From contig CM077647.1 in NCBI GenBank assembly GCA_039707465.1, forward strand, positions 171,240,163 to 171,304,162: DNA of 64,000 nt. The letters run 5' to 3'. Below, in pieces: positions 43,450 to 54,142 of the stretch; positions within the stretch are counted from its first letter, which is position 1; each line of letters opens with the position of its first letter. The notes under the pieces are model-generated. The model was not told where the DNA came from and did no database searches. It saw only the letters and a list, made by a program, of their open reading frames with translations. The translations under genes were made by a program, and so were the position numbers. This DNA comes from Rhabdophis nuchalis. Its lineage: Eukaryota > Chordata > Lepidosauria > Squamata > Natricidae.

Positions 43450-43666
43450 CTCTGGAGGGCAAAAAATGGCCTCAAAATAAGGCCGAAGTCAGCTGGCCAG
43501 AGTGCGCATGTGTGCTGACCACCTGACAGGGAAACACCTCGTGTGCCCTGACAAATGGCTCCGCATGCCACCTGTGGCACCCGTGCCTTAGGTTCGCCAT
43601 CACAGGTATAGGGCTACCTGCCTCAGCAGAGGGTTGGACTAGAAGACCTCCAAGGTCCCTTCCAAC

Positions 43667-43935
43667 TCTTCTGTTCTGTTCTGTTCTGTTCTGATCTGTT
43701 CTGTTCCGTTTTGCTCTGCTCTGCTCTGCCCTGCCCTGCCCTGCCCTGCCCTGCCTTGCCCTGCCCTGTCCCCTTTCCTATCCTATCCTATCCTATCCTA
43801 TCCTATCCTATCCTATCCTATCCTATCCTATCCTATCCTATCCACTCCACTCCACTCCACTCCATTCCATTCCATTCCATTCCATTCCATTCTCTGTTGT
43901 TCTATTCTGTTCTATTCTATTCCATTCCATTCTTT
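43667..43935 (+). repeat. pentanucleotide microsatellite cascade at CR1 end
   Basis: Successive blocks TTCTG, CCCTG, TCCTA (about 12 units), TCCAC and TCCAT, each one or two substitutions from its neighbour, starting where the CR1 3' end stops. Confidence 0.9.
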
Positions 43936-44088
43936 TCACATGTATCCTCTCCAATAAACCTGGCTAAGCTACAAAAAAAGTTAATAGATACTGTAGCTCT
44001 GATATCTCTTCCTATTCTCACTTGCACATCCATACATCTGGTCATCTAAACTTGAGGAAAAATACACGGTACACACACCTATTGCAAT

Positions 44089-45015
44089 CTACTCCGGAGT
44101 CCCACCCCAGAGTTTGATCAGAGCCGTTTTCATCTCTTTGTTCCTAAGTGTGTATATGATGGGGTTCAACAGAGGGGTGATGGTGGTGTAGAACACACAC
44201 ACCACACTCTCCATGATGTCCCGAGAAGCCGGTCTCAAATAACGAGAAAACAAAGGCAGGTAGTATATGACCACCACAGTCAGATGGGCAGAGCAAGTGG
44301 AGAAGGCTCTGTGTCGACCTTCACTGCTACTGATCTTCAAAATGGCTGTGATGATGTAAGCATAAGAGGCCAGAATGAGGAGAAAGCAGGTGATTGTCAC
44401 GAAGCCCATGTCAACGATGATCACCATTTCAATAAACTGTATCTCAACACAAGCCAGCTTCAGGATGGACGGAATGTCGCAGAAGATATAGTCAATGTAG
44501 TTGTTCTCTCCATAAGGCAAATGAAAGGTAAGAGAGGTCTGAAAGGCAGAGTGGAGGGTCCCTCCAATTATGGTACCCAAGGAGAGAAGGAAACAGGCTT
44601 TTGAGCTCATGAGGTTGCCATAGTGGAGCGGTTTACAAATGGCCAAGAAGCGGTCGTAAGCCATCACGGTGTAAAGAAAACATTCTGTACACCCAACCGA
44701 GTTCAAGAAGAATACCTGTGAGACGCACCCGGAGAAGGAAATGATCTTTTCCGTCTGGATGAATCCTGCCGTCACTTTGGGGACCACCACAGCTGAGAAG
44801 GCCATGTCCAGGATGGAGAGATGGCAGAGGAACCAGTACATGGGCTTGTGCAGCTGAAGGTTGGTGATCACCGCCAAGATGATCAGAGAATTGCCACAAA
44901 GGGTGAGTGCAAAAATGATGGAGAAGAAGAGAACCAAGGGGACCTTCAAGTCTTCTGCACATGGAAACCCAGAGAGGATGAATTCATTGGGGGCCGTTTG
45001 ATTTGGACACTCCAT
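44089..45015 (-). CDS. class II olfactory receptor, intact
   Basis: 308 residues, no lesions. NQT glycosylation site at 5-7, GNSLII in TM1, the KPMYWFLCHLSILDMAFSAV stretch at TM2, MAYDRFLAICKPLHY at 118-132, SYAYIITAILKISSSEG spanning TM5 and its loop, RAFSTCSAHLTVV into TM6, PLLNPIIYTLRNKEMK in TM7. It is very close to the genes at 52688 and 62170, less so to 28957. Expected role: odorant detection at the cilium of olfactory or vomeronasal neurons. A candidate acceptor (TTTACTCAACAG on the complement, ending at 45044) lies 28 nt upstream of the ATG. The 5' flank is paralogous to that of 52688-53614 from about 46,800 outward. Confidence 0.96.
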   Translation of the reverse strand: MECPNQTAPNEFILSGFPCAEDLKVPLVLFFSIIFALTLCGNSLIILAVITNLQLHKPMYWFLCHLSILDMAFSAVVVPKVTAGFIQTEKIISFSGCVSQVFFLNSVGCTECFLYTVMAYDRFLAICKPLHYGNLMSSKACFLLSLGTIIGGTLHSAFQTSLTFHLPYGENNYIDYIFCDIPSILKLACVEIQFIEMVIIVDMGFVTITCFLLILASYAYIITAILKISSSEGRHRAFSTCSAHLTVVVIYYLPLFSRYLRPASRDIMESVVCVFYTTITPLLNPIIYTLRNKEMKTALIKLWGGTPE

Positions 45016-45829
45016 ATGGAATTTTTGTTGTCAATTATCCAACCTGTTGAGTAAACGCAGTTAGTTCCTACTTGTGAGAGGGCATTAACAGCGTACTTAA
45101 ATTTTTGCAGATCTTGCAATTATTTTCTAAGAAGACCATGCCCATCAGTCAACTCTTCCTTTAACACATAAATCTATATAACACCATTGCTTTACAGAAT
45201 GATGAAGAGAGAGAGCTGTTTATTTTTTAGTTTTCATATCCATTGAAGTACAGCATTGAGCAATAAAACAATTCCCTTATCAATAAAAAAACCTCCTGAA
45301 TATCTTTGGTGGAACTGTTATTCAGTCATTTCTCAGAATTTTTGTTCAATATATTATGAGCTTTCTTCCCTCAAAGCTACAATCTGAGATTGCTATTAAC
45401 ACCATTTGCAGGCTTCTTCAGCTCTCTTAATAAATGGGGAAAAGGCTCCCTCTGAAAATCTGGGATTTCTTTTCCAGGGTTAACGCTGTTCCTGAAAGAA
45501 GTAACATCTGGCAAAGCAAAGATATCTCTTCTTCAAACTTCCAAAGTCTAGCCTACAAATGCCCGGAGATGTATAGTAGATCCCTATGAACCAACCTAGG
45601 ACTTGTGAAGGAGAAATACTCCTTATATCCCAAAGTTCTATATGACTTGGAAAAAAAGAATAACTGAAAAGGAAAACCTATTGTAATGTTAAAAACATTG
45701 TCTACTCGGTATTTAACCAGTTTGTAAGGTTGGGGGAATTAGTCGGCTATTCTTTCAGGAATGTTAGTAATCTAGCAGGAATGTCTTCTCTTTGACTGAT
45801 CCATTGATTGGCTATAACTCATCCTGTTG
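45016..45829. other. upstream flank of OR gene; no repeat recognised
   Basis: Single-copy-looking AT-rich DNA. A promoter or non-coding exon may be here but I cannot point to one. Confidence 0.35.
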
Positions 45830-46114
45830 CAAGTGGTGGTATTCAGCAGGTTTGAAGTGGTTTGGGCAAACCAGTAGCTCCAATGATCAGCTGGCCCCGC
45901 CCACCTGCTCCTGCTCTATCCTGTCCTTTATTTCCTTCTTTCTAGCTCATCTCAATTGTGTGGCACAGCTGATTCCCCCCAGCTTACTTACCATTGCTGA
46001 CTTGGAAGGTAAGCAGCTGAGCTTCTAAATTCTCCATTTTGAGTGCAGTGCATGCGCGCACAGCGTGTGCTCACTGAACCAATTTTGTTAAACTGGCAGC
46101 ATCCCACCACTGGA
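45830..46114. mobile_element. hAT-type element, GTGGTGG...CCACCACTG ends
   Basis: Starts AAGTGGTGGTATTCAGC and ends GGCAGCATCCCACCACTG. Contains GGTTTGGGCAAACCAG, shared with the fragment at 780-860. The target duplication is not clear. Confidence 0.65.
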
Positions 46115-46464
46115 TACACCTAATTGTTTTTGTCTTATTTATAACTGCTCACCTCAATCTACTGTTCTTGTTCCACTCTGAATGATGAACAATGGGAGTT
46201 TGCTCCCACTGGCAGACAACCAAAAGATTGGGCTGTTGAAAGAGGCAGTATCAACATCAGTTTGAGAAGAAGTACCAGCGAGAGACCAGTCTGCAGGATA
46301 TCCTCTTGAGAAGAAGCAAAGTCTTTTAAGCAAAGTAATGGGAATGTTCTCCTTCACTCATCAACTTGAGAAAGAACAGAAGTATTTGGGAGTGATGGAT
46401 GTTCTTTTACGTGGGTAAGAGAAATCAGATTTTGACTATGTGTTAGTTACTAATTGCTAAATAG

Positions 46465-46795
46465 ACTTCTGCGAGTCCCTTGGACTGCAAGGCGATCAAA
46501 CAGATCAGTCCTAGAGGAGATGAACCGTGACTGCTTCAGATCCTGAAGATAAAACTCAAATACTTTGGCCACGTAATGAGAAGGAAGGACTCACTGGAGA
46601 AGAGCCTGATGCTGGGAAAGATTGAGGCCAAAAGAAGAAGGGGACAACAGAGAATGAAGTGGCTGGATGGAGTTACTGAAGCAGTCGGTGTGAGCTTAAA
46701 TGGATTCCAGAGGATGGTAGAAGACAGGAAGGCCTGGAGGAATGTTGTCCTTGGGGTCACAATGGTTTGGACATGACTTCGCAACTAACTAACAA
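46465..46795 (+). mobile_element. BovB (RTE) LINE 3' end
   Basis: Translation around 46576 gives RRKDSLEKSLMLGKIEAKRR, then MKWLDGVTEAVGVSL and EDRKAWRNVV, the C-terminal end of the BovB reverse-transcriptase ORF. A short tail GACATGACTTCGCAACTAAC follows. Strongly 5'-truncated and not functional. A second copy is at 63588-63930. Confidence 0.92.
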
Positions 46796-46799
46796 TATA

Positions 46800-48400
46800 T
46801 CTTTTACTGACTGTATTGAAATTCCCGAGGACTCATCGATCATCACACAGCATGGAAAATAGTATTGCACATAGATTTTGTTTGGCATCATTTGCCACTT
46901 CACCAATCTATTCCAACATTGTACAATGTATGCCATCCAGAACATGGATGTTTTCAGATTAACAATCTGAAAAATTAATAAATAAATACAATCACAGGGA
47001 AGGCATGATTAATTCATTCCTCTTCCCCCGCCCCCAACATGCTAAGTTTCCTGGTGTGAAATTGACCGAAATTGATAAAAATGACAATATTTCTAATACC
47101 GTTCCTGGAAGAATAGGTGGAAAGTCCTGATGGAGTTTTTGAATGATCTGTAGTTTTGTTAATCTGTAGCCTTGTAATTCTTTTTCTGTTTGGAAGATTC
47201 ACTGATCATTCATGGAAAACAGATGAATTCTCTCTTGAAGGACAGCAATGTATCTTCAGTTGCTCCAAGATGAATCCTTAACTGAGCCTGGAGACAAAGA
47301 TCTCAGACTTTTTGTTTCTAAACTTCAGCTGGTTTAATTAATTGCAAAACCCTCAATAAATGTAATTGCCGGTTTTTTTAGAGTCATTCCATTATTGTGA
47401 GATACATCATCTAGAGGTATTGGGATTTCTGTTCTGAAGATCTTACGAACTCCTGCTTGATATGAACTCTGGATGTGAAGTGAGGAATTAGGCAGAGTCA
47501 GATTAACAGAATAACAGAGTTGGAAGGGATCTTGGAGGACGTCTAGTCCAACCTCCTGCTCAGGCAAGAAATGGTATATGTGATCAGACAAAAACCTGTC
47601 CAATCTCTTCTTAAAAAGTTACAATGTTGTAGCACCCACAACTTCTGGAGGCAAGATGTTCCACTAGTTAATTGTTCTCATTGTCAGGACATTGCTCCTT
47701 AGTTCCAAGTTGGCTCTCTCCTGGATTTGTTTCCATTCATTGTTTCTAGTCTTGCCTTCAGGTGCTTTGGAGAATAGGTTGACCCTCTCTTCTTTGTGGC
47801 AGCCCCTCAAATATTGGAACACTGCTATGAATTATACATCTTTGTATCTCCAGGTAGGAGCAGTTAGACTCTTTCATTTCCACATCTTTTTATAACGTTG
47901 CATCTTCAGTGAAGGTTCTGCTTTTATTCCCTAGAGTTAGTAAACATTATTTTAAAATATGGTTGATTTAGGAGAAAAGCAATTAAAATTGCCGAGAAAC
48001 TCCCATGGGAAACAATTACTTTCAAACAATAGGTGAATTTGAAAGTTTGCACACATAAGCATAAAAATGATCAATTAGCCATGAGTTAAGATTCTATTGT
48101 TTCCAATGGGAATTAATTCAGAACGATTATTTTATTCCATGGCTGACCGCTCAAGTCATTTTTTGTTTTGTTTTATGGTTTGAATTATCTTTTTCCTTCT
48201 CTAAAATGCATAGATTGAATGTCTGTTTTTCCCTTAATTAATCGTAATGTTGTGCTCATCGTAAAATCCATGATCCATCTTCTCTCTTTCCTGATTTATC
48301 CTTACACTTCTTTTACACTAATCTAGACTTACTACTACTCTAGTCATGAATCATCACTAGCTATAAAAACAACATTATCATCTCATGACATCTGGATCCC
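46800..48400. repeat. paralogous OR flank block B1 (matches 54690-56760)
   Basis: Collinear landmarks with block B2: GCAATGTATCTTCAGTTGCTCCAAG, TTTTATAACGTTGCATCTTC near 47888, and AACAATAGGTGAATTTGAAAG near 48027. A CR1 fragment (47513-47830) is inserted here only; the TIR element at 55611 is inserted in the partner only. Confidence 0.8.
47513..47830 (-). mobile_element. CR1 LINE 3' fragment
   Basis: TAACAGAGTTGGAAGGGATC at the 3' end, through AGTTAATTGTTCTCATTGTC to AAATATTGGAACACTGCTAT. Diverged and non-coding. Absent from the paralogous site near 55430, so it inserted after the duplication. Confidence 0.85.
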
Positions 48401-48479
48401 TTCTGGATACGATGCATGTTTTTAAACAAGAAATGGAAGGATTTGGTTAATTTATGGATATGCAATATTAAAAATTTAC

Positions 48480-48743
48480 CTCTAATATATTTTTGTATTT
48501 GTATTTATTAGTTTGTCAAACATTTACATGTAGCAGGTATAAATATAAACATGGATATAAATGAAAGAAATGAATACGAATAAATGGAGACAGTAAGACA
48601 GGGATGGTAGCCATGCTGGTGCACTTATGCACAACCCCTTAATGGACCTCTTAGGAATGGGTTGAGGTTCATGGTAGACAGTTTAAGGTTGAAACTGTGG
48701 GGATTTGAGGATGTAACAATGGAGTCAGGTAGAGCATTCCAGG

Positions 48744-48805
<62 letters not shown>

Positions 48806-49400
48806 TTTATTTATAGACCGCCTCCTCTCCCCAAAGGGACTCGGAGGGGTGCACAGGGAAGTTAAAAATGCAAATATAAAATACATAAATAGCTAAATAG
48901 AAAATTAAACCCAATTATCCCTGCACTAAAACCACTATACTAAAAATTAAACCCTACCCTAAAAACCCCATTAAAAAACAGAAGACTAACCTAGGCCGGC
49001 CAAGCAGAAAAAGTATGTTTTCAATTTTTGACGGAAGGAGCGGAGGTCCGTAGTTGTTCGAATTTCGGGGGGAAGGTCGTTCCAGAGGGCAGGGCCCGCC
49101 ACAGAGAAGGCCCTTCCCCTGGGTGTCGCCCGCTGGCATAGCCTAGTGGACGGCACCCGGAGAAGTCCCTCTCTGTGGGAGCGGATCGGCCGCAGGGATG
49201 TATGGGGCAGAATCCGATCCCGCAAATAGACCACTCTGTTGCTGAAGTCATATTTTCTGCAATCGAGTTCGGAACCGTTTACTTTGAGTTTGTATTGATT
49301 GGTTTCCCGTGTATTGCTGAGGTCAAAGCTGAAGAAGTCGTTGACAGGTAAGACATTGTAGCAGACAATTTTGTGTACTGTGCTTAGATTATACATTCAT
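48480..49400 (-). mobile_element. CR1/Rex-like LINE, split by an L2 fragment
   Basis: 48480-48747 matches 50580-50830 and 49225-49400 matches 51175-51330, so both are the same LINE. On the minus strand it encodes the VRPxLEY/NLEL-type RT C-terminus more visible at 51258-51587. Subfamily uncertain. Confidence 0.7.
48748..49224 (-). mobile_element. L2-type LINE 3' fragment with (AAC)n(AAT)n tail
   Basis: Tail at 48748-48802, then the TTTATAGACCGCCTCCTCTC 3' UTR complement. The minus-strand frame gives RDRILPHTSLRPIRSHREGL, ATPRGRAFSVAGPALWNDLP. It interrupts the LINE at a point intact in the copy near 51175. Confidence 0.9.
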
Positions 49401-49485
49401 AATACATCCCTTACCTAATATTTTATTATGTAAATATTATTAATAATATTTTATTACTATTATTATGTACTATAATTATTACATA

Positions 49486-50120
49486 ATACATTAAGAACAT
49501 AAGAACATAAGAATAGCCTTGCTGGAACAGGCCACAGCCCATCCAATCCAGCATTCTGTCTCACACAGTGGCTCCCCATTTGCTTCAGGGTCTTCCCAAG
49601 CAGATGTCTTCACCTGCTTGTGATTCCCTGCAAATGGCATTGAGAGATATCCTGCCTATCTCTCCATCCCAGAGGGTGTCCTTAGGCATCCATAATGATA
49701 ACTATTGATTCCCTTGTTCTCCATGAACTCGTCTAATCCTTTTTTAAAGGTGTTGAGGCTGACAGCTGTCACCACTTCTTCTGGCAAGGAGTTCCATAGA
49801 CCAGTGATCCTCTGGGTGAAAAAGTACTTCCTACATGGTGACCAGAACTGTACATAATACTCCAGATGGGGCCTCACCATAGATTTATAAAGAGGCAAAA
49901 TGACACTTGCTGACTTATTTTCTATACCCTGCCTAATGATCCCTAGCAATGAGTTTGCTTTTTTCACTGCTGTGGCACACTGAGTTGATACCTTCATTGA
50001 GCTGTCCACCAGGACACCAAGCTCCCTTTCCTGGTTAGTTGCAAGGAGTTCAGACCCCATCAGTTTATAGATGTAGTTGGGGTGTTTTACATTCCTGAAC
50101 ATGTATTCATGCTTCTTATT
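49486..50120 (-). mobile_element. CR1 LINE, second subfamily, with internal deletion
   Basis: 3' end TTAAGAACATAAGAACATAAG in the plus direction. The minus-strand frame 49656-50123 encodes ERELGVLVDSSMKVSTQCA, MVRPHLEYYVQFWSP, then jumps to RITGLWNSLPEEVV. The RRATKMIRGL segment present in other CR1s is missing at 49838, so ~200 bp were deleted. Confidence 0.88.
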
Positions 50121-50186
50121 CAAACCACCAGGCAGCTAGGAGGACCATTGTTTCAATGAGTGATTACATCTCTTTACACTTCCAAG

Positions 50187-50326
50187 CAGTAGTGGGTTGC
50201 CAACTTTTTTACTATCAGTTCAGGTGCCCTTGCGCATGCACAGAAGCATCCAGGCAGGTGGGTGGAGCCTCCTGCCATCACTACTAATGGTTTGCCCAAT
50301 CTGGCCCAAACCGGGAGCAACCTCTG
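50187..50326. mobile_element. 140-bp hAT-type MITE
   Basis: Ends CAGTAGTGGGTTGCC and GGGAGCAACCTCTG, flanked by CTTCCAAG (50179-50186) and CTTCTAAG (50327-50334), 7 of 8 matching. Confidence 0.75.
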
Positions 50327-50579
50327 CTTCTAAGCAAGTCATTCAACCTCTCCATCAAATAAAAAAGAAGTGACTACACACAACAGACTGCATGATTTGA
50401 TGCAACTAGCTGATTTGACAATTATTTAATAGAAAATTTCTATTCAATAGAAAATTTCACTAGAGCCAATAAATGGCGACCTGAGACTTCTCAGGAAACA
50501 ACAACTGAATAAAAAACTACCGGTGGCTTTCTGCACCACAGAGAGTATTTTAACTTACCATACCTGTGTTTGGTTTGCC

Positions 50580-51815
50580 AATTTATTTTTATTTTTTAAT
50601 TGCATTTATTTCATCAAGCATGTATTAAACAACATATATACGTATGAACATGATTTTGGATACATGAAATGGATACGAATAAAAAGAAACATTAGGATAG
50701 GGATGGTAGACATGTTGGTGCGCTTATGCATACCTCTTACAGACCTCTTCAGAATGGGGTGAGGTCAACAGTAGATAGTCTAGGGTTAAAGTTTTGAGGT
50801 TTTGGGGGAAAAACCACAGAGTCAGGTAGGGCAGGGGTCCCCAAACTTTTTGACACCAGGGACCGGTTTCATTTAAAAAAAATTCTGCGGGCCGGTGGGC
50901 ATGACTCGGCTGGCGTAGAGGGGGACCTTGGGGGGAGGGGGAACAGGTGGCGCATGCACGTAGGGGGGTGAATCGGCTCACTCACCCCTCTCGACCCCCA
51001 ACGGAGTGAGCAGCCGCATCTGCGTTCTCCCGCCCCCGGCGTGCACTCTGCCCAGGGGGCTGCCCCTTCCTCCCTCCTCCTCCTCTCCGGTCCTGCGGCC
51101 CGGTTCCTATCAAGCCACGGACTGGCACTGGTCCACGGACCGGGGGTTGGGGACCCCTGAGGTAGGGCATTCTAGGCATTGACTATTCTGTTGCTGAAGT
51201 CATATTTTTGCAATCGAGTTTGGAGTGGTTTACCTTAAGTTTGTATCTATTGTGTACTCATGTATTGTGGTGGTTGAAGCTCAAGTAGTCATTGACAAGT
51301 AGGATATTGTAGCAGATGTTATGTACTATGCTTAGGTAAGACTGAAGGCAGCGTAGTTCTAAGTTGTCTAAGCCCAAAATTTCAAGTCTGTTAGCATAAG
51401 ATATTCTGTTGAGAGCAGAGGAGTGGAGGACTCTTCTCGTGAAATATCTCTGGACTCGCTCGATTGTATTAATGTCCAATATGCAATGCGGGTTCCAGAC
51501 AGATGAGCTGTGTTTGAGAATTGGTCTAGCAAATGTTTTGTATGCTCTGGTTAGCAGTACAATATTACCAGAGAAGAAGCTATGCAAGGTTAGGTTAACA
51601 ATTCTTAATGCCTTTTTGTCAATGTTATTACACTGGGCTCTGGCACTTAGATCATTAGATAACCAATTTCATTGTATTTATTTTGTACAATGACAATAAA
51701 GGATGCATGTATGTATGTATGTATGTATGTATGAATGTACTCCAAGGTCCTTGACAAAGTGAGGGTTATCTATAAAGTAGTGTCTACCCAGCTTGTATTT
51801 GGTGTTTTGATTTTT
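50580..51815 (-). mobile_element. CR1/Rex-like LINE with two insertions
   Basis: The longest copy of this LINE. The minus-strand frame 51258-51587 encodes AYKTFARPILKHSSSVWNPH, INTIERVQRYFTRRVL, LEILGLDNLELRCL: the finger/connection end of an RT ORF. 51740-51790 complement gives HFVKDLGVHS. It is interrupted by a hAT-type element (50832-51159) and by another LINE's 3' end with an (ATGT)n tail (about 51655-51733). Confidence 0.75.
50832..51159. mobile_element. 328-bp hAT-type element
   Basis: Ends CAGGGGTCCCCAAAC and GTTGGGGACCCCTG, perfect 8-bp duplication AGGTAGGG (50824-50831, 51160-51167). Related to 35873-36222 in the opposite orientation. Confidence 0.93.
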
Positions 51816-52240
51816 TTTTGCCAATCGGTAAGACAGAGCGGTGGCAAATGGGACAGCACTCCAGAGGGTTAACATCATTGCCCAGAGGATCATTGGTTGC
51901 CCTTTCCCATCTTTGGAAGAGCTTTATAGCTCCGGCTGCCTTAAGAAAGTTCAAAATGTTCTTAAAGATCCATCTCATCCTGGGAACCTCATTTTTTGAA
52001 CTATTATCATCTGGCAGACGGTACAGGACAATAAAAACAAGGACCAATAGGCTGAAAAACAGCTTCTATCTCAGAGCAGTAACTATATTGAATTCTACTG
52101 TATAGTGCAATATGAACGCGTTATCAGGGGTTTTCAATTCAATTGTATAGATTGTGAAGGATGAGTGCTTTTATACGTATAATGTACACTGAAGATGGCA
52201 TTTAATTTCATTGTACAAGGTGTAATAACACTAAACTAAA
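51815..52240 (+). mobile_element. LINE 3' fragment, other family, plus strand
   Basis: Translation around 51990 gives LLSSGRRYRTIKTRTNRLKN followed by SFYLRAVTILNS, a C-terminal block seen in many vertebrate LINE ORF2s. The 3' end is CTAAACTAAACTAAACTAG after GTACAAGGTGTAATAA. Class uncertain. Confidence 0.6.
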
Positions 52241-52687
52241 CTAAACTAGCTTTGAATTCCATCTGGAAATGATGTCATCAATTTGACTATTCACCATATT
52301 TATTTTAAAAAAATGTTTTAAAATGTCTTGGGCAGGGATTGGCAATCTTAAACATTCACAGAGCCATTTGGACCTGTTTTCAACAGAAAAGAAAACACAG
52401 GGAGCCACAAAACACTTGCCATGCCTGACTATTTTCCGAGCAACCACAAAACTAGAATATGTAGTTGAATTAAATGTTCTGTTTTCTTCTGAAACTTTTC
52501 TTTTCTTTGATTTATCCATAGTTGACCTTCTAGGGTCAAAGAGCTCAATAAATCACGTTCTGGTGGGTGTCACACATTTGCAGTTGCGACACATATTTTG
52601 AACGATAGGGAGACGCAGCAGAGGGATAAAAAAGACACATGCAGCTCCAGAGCTGCAGGTTGCTCACCCCTGTATACTTTCTGCTGT
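52241..52687. other. downstream flank of OR gene; degraded repeats
   Basis: Contains GGATTGGCAATCTTAAACA and GAGCTGCAGGTTGCTCACCCCTG, which look like eroded ends of another DNA element (about 52328-52672). No gene. Confidence 0.4.
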
Positions 52688-53614
52688 CTAGTCTGGATTA
52701 CCAACCCAGAGTTTTAGCAGAGCAGTTTTCATCTCCTTGTTCCTAAGTGTATATATTAGTGGGTTCAACAAAGGGGTGATGGTGGTGTAGAACACACTTA
52801 ACACACTATCCATGGAGTCCTGAGAATCTGGCTTCATGTAACGATAAAACACTGGCAGAAAATAAATGCACACCACAGTGAGATGGGCAGTGCAAGTGGA
52901 GAAGGCTCTGTGTTGACCTTCACTGCTACTGATCTTCAAAATGGCTGCGATGATATAAGCATAAGACGCTAGGATGAGGAGAAAGCAGGCCACAGTTATG
53001 AAGTTCATGTCCACAATGAACATCAATGCATTGAATTTTATGTCCACACAGGCCAGCTTAAGGATGGATGGAATGTCACAGAAGACATAGTCAATATAAT
53101 TGTCCTCTCCGTAAGGCGCATGAAAAGTGATAGAGGTCTGAAATGCAGAATTGAGGCTGCCTCCAATTATGGTACCCAAGGAGAGGCTGAGACAGGTTTT
53201 CCAGCTCATGATGTTGCTGTAATGGAGAGGTTTACAGATAGCCAAGAAGCGGTCATAACCCATCAAGGTGTAAAGAAAACACTCTGTACACCCAACCGAG
53301 TTAAAGAAGAATACCTCTGTTACGCATCCAGGAAAAGAAATGATTTTTCCTCGGGGACTGAAGCCTGCAATCACTTTCGGGACCACCACAGCTGAGAAGG
53401 CCATGTCCAGGATGGAAAGATGGCAGAGGAACCAGTACATGGGCTTGTGCAGTTGAAGGTCCAAGATCACCACCAAGATGATCATAGAATTTCCAGAAAT
53501 GGTGAGTGCAAACATGATGGAGAAAAAGAGAATCAATGGGACCTTTAATTCTTCTGTACAAGGAAACCCAGAGAGGATGAATTCGCTTGGAGCTGTTTGA
53601 TTGGGACACTCCAT
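52688..53614 (-). CDS. class II olfactory receptor, intact
   Basis: 308 residues with all family motifs: NQT at 5-7, GNSMII in TM1, KPMYWFLCHLSILD at TM2, SYAYIIAAILKISSSEG after TM5, RAFSTCTAHLTVV before TM6, PLLNPLIYTLRNKEMK in TM7. The TM3 motif reads MGYDRFLAIC instead of MAYDRFLAIC, a mild change in the G-protein-coupling region. The extracellular loop reads FHAPYGED instead of FHLPYGEN. A candidate acceptor (CTGCTCCACAG on the complement, ending at 53648) lies 33 nt before the ATG. It is the closest paralogue of 44089-45015 by flanks. Confidence 0.96.
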   Translation of the reverse strand: MECPNQTAPSEFILSGFPCTEELKVPLILFFSIMFALTISGNSMIILVVILDLQLHKPMYWFLCHLSILDMAFSAVVVPKVIAGFSPRGKIISFPGCVTEVFFFNSVGCTECFLYTLMGYDRFLAICKPLHYSNIMSWKTCLSLSLGTIIGGSLNSAFQTSITFHAPYGEDNYIDYVFCDIPSILKLACVDIKFNALMFIVDMNFITVACFLLILASYAYIIAAILKISSSEGQHRAFSTCTAHLTVVCIYFLPVFYRYMKPDSQDSMDSVLSVFYTTITPLLNPLIYTLRNKEMKTALLKLWVGNPD

Positions 53615-53671
53615 GCAGTACTTTGGTTTTGCTTTGGTTCACCCAACCTGTGGAGCAGATGAGATATGTTT

Positions 53672-53850
53672 AGAATAGCATAGAATAGAACAGTACAGTA
53701 TAGTACAGAATAGAATAGCCCAATCCCCTGCTTAGGCAAGGAACCCTATATCACTTCAGACAAATAGTTATCTAATATCTTCTTAAAAACTCCCAGCGTT
53801 GGAGCATTCATAATTTCTGGAGGCAAGTTGTTCCACTGATTAATCTAAGA
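53672..53850 (-). mobile_element. CR1 3' fragment with (AATAG)-type tail
   Basis: TAGAATAGAACAGTACAGTA microsatellite-like end, then CCCCTGCTTAGGCAAGGAACC to CCACTGATTAATC. Short and non-coding. Confidence 0.75.
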
Positions 53851-53859
53851 GAGCAGAGC

Positions 53860-54130
53860 TAACTGAGGCTGGCTGAAGGAGGACATTGAACTTCTATAAC
53901 CAAGCTCTGGTAGGTTCAGAACTTCTCTAGAAGGCTAAGACAACTTCTGATGGGAATGGGTGCTGGGGAAACCTCAGGCTCCCTTCAGCATTACACCTCA
54001 GATACTTTCTTGCATCTGTTCAAGTTTTCTCTTGAAGCCACCAAGCTAGGATTTCTCTTGATTCCACATCTTGATACCTCTACTGTAAGCACACCCCTTC
54101 CCCATTTAAGAAAGAGCTGATTACACACAG
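53860..54130. repeat. paralogous block C1 (matches 61540-61760)
   Basis: Shares GAACTTCTCTAG, CTGATGGGAATGG, and TCAAG/CTTTCTCTTGAA phrases in the same order. Another trace of OR-flank duplication, here linking the 52688 and 62170 genes. Confidence 0.6.
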
Positions 54131-54142
54131 CAGACTGCGATA

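Larger units (their letters stand above)
41170..43601. mobile_element. hAT-type element (GATGGCRAACC family) hosting a larger insertion
   Basis: Left end CAGGGATGGCAAACC at ~41170, right end GGTTCGCCATCACAG at ~43587-43601, both matching 35416-36299. It is split by 41541-43449. Confidence 0.78.
41130..43935 (+). mobile_element. CR1 3' tail interrupted by nested hAT-type elements
   Basis: AAATGGTATAGG at ~41140 resumes at 43603 as GTATAGGGCTACCTGCC and continues to CAAGGTCCCTTCCAACTC, followed by (TTCTG)n, (TCCTA)n and (TCCAT)n microsatellites (43667-43935). Confidence 0.8.

Noticed and set aside
42441..43580. 379-codon minus-strand frame and overlapping plus-strand frames
   Set aside because: Low-complexity GC-rich palindromic DNA inside a non-autonomous element; frames open on both strands with no domain.
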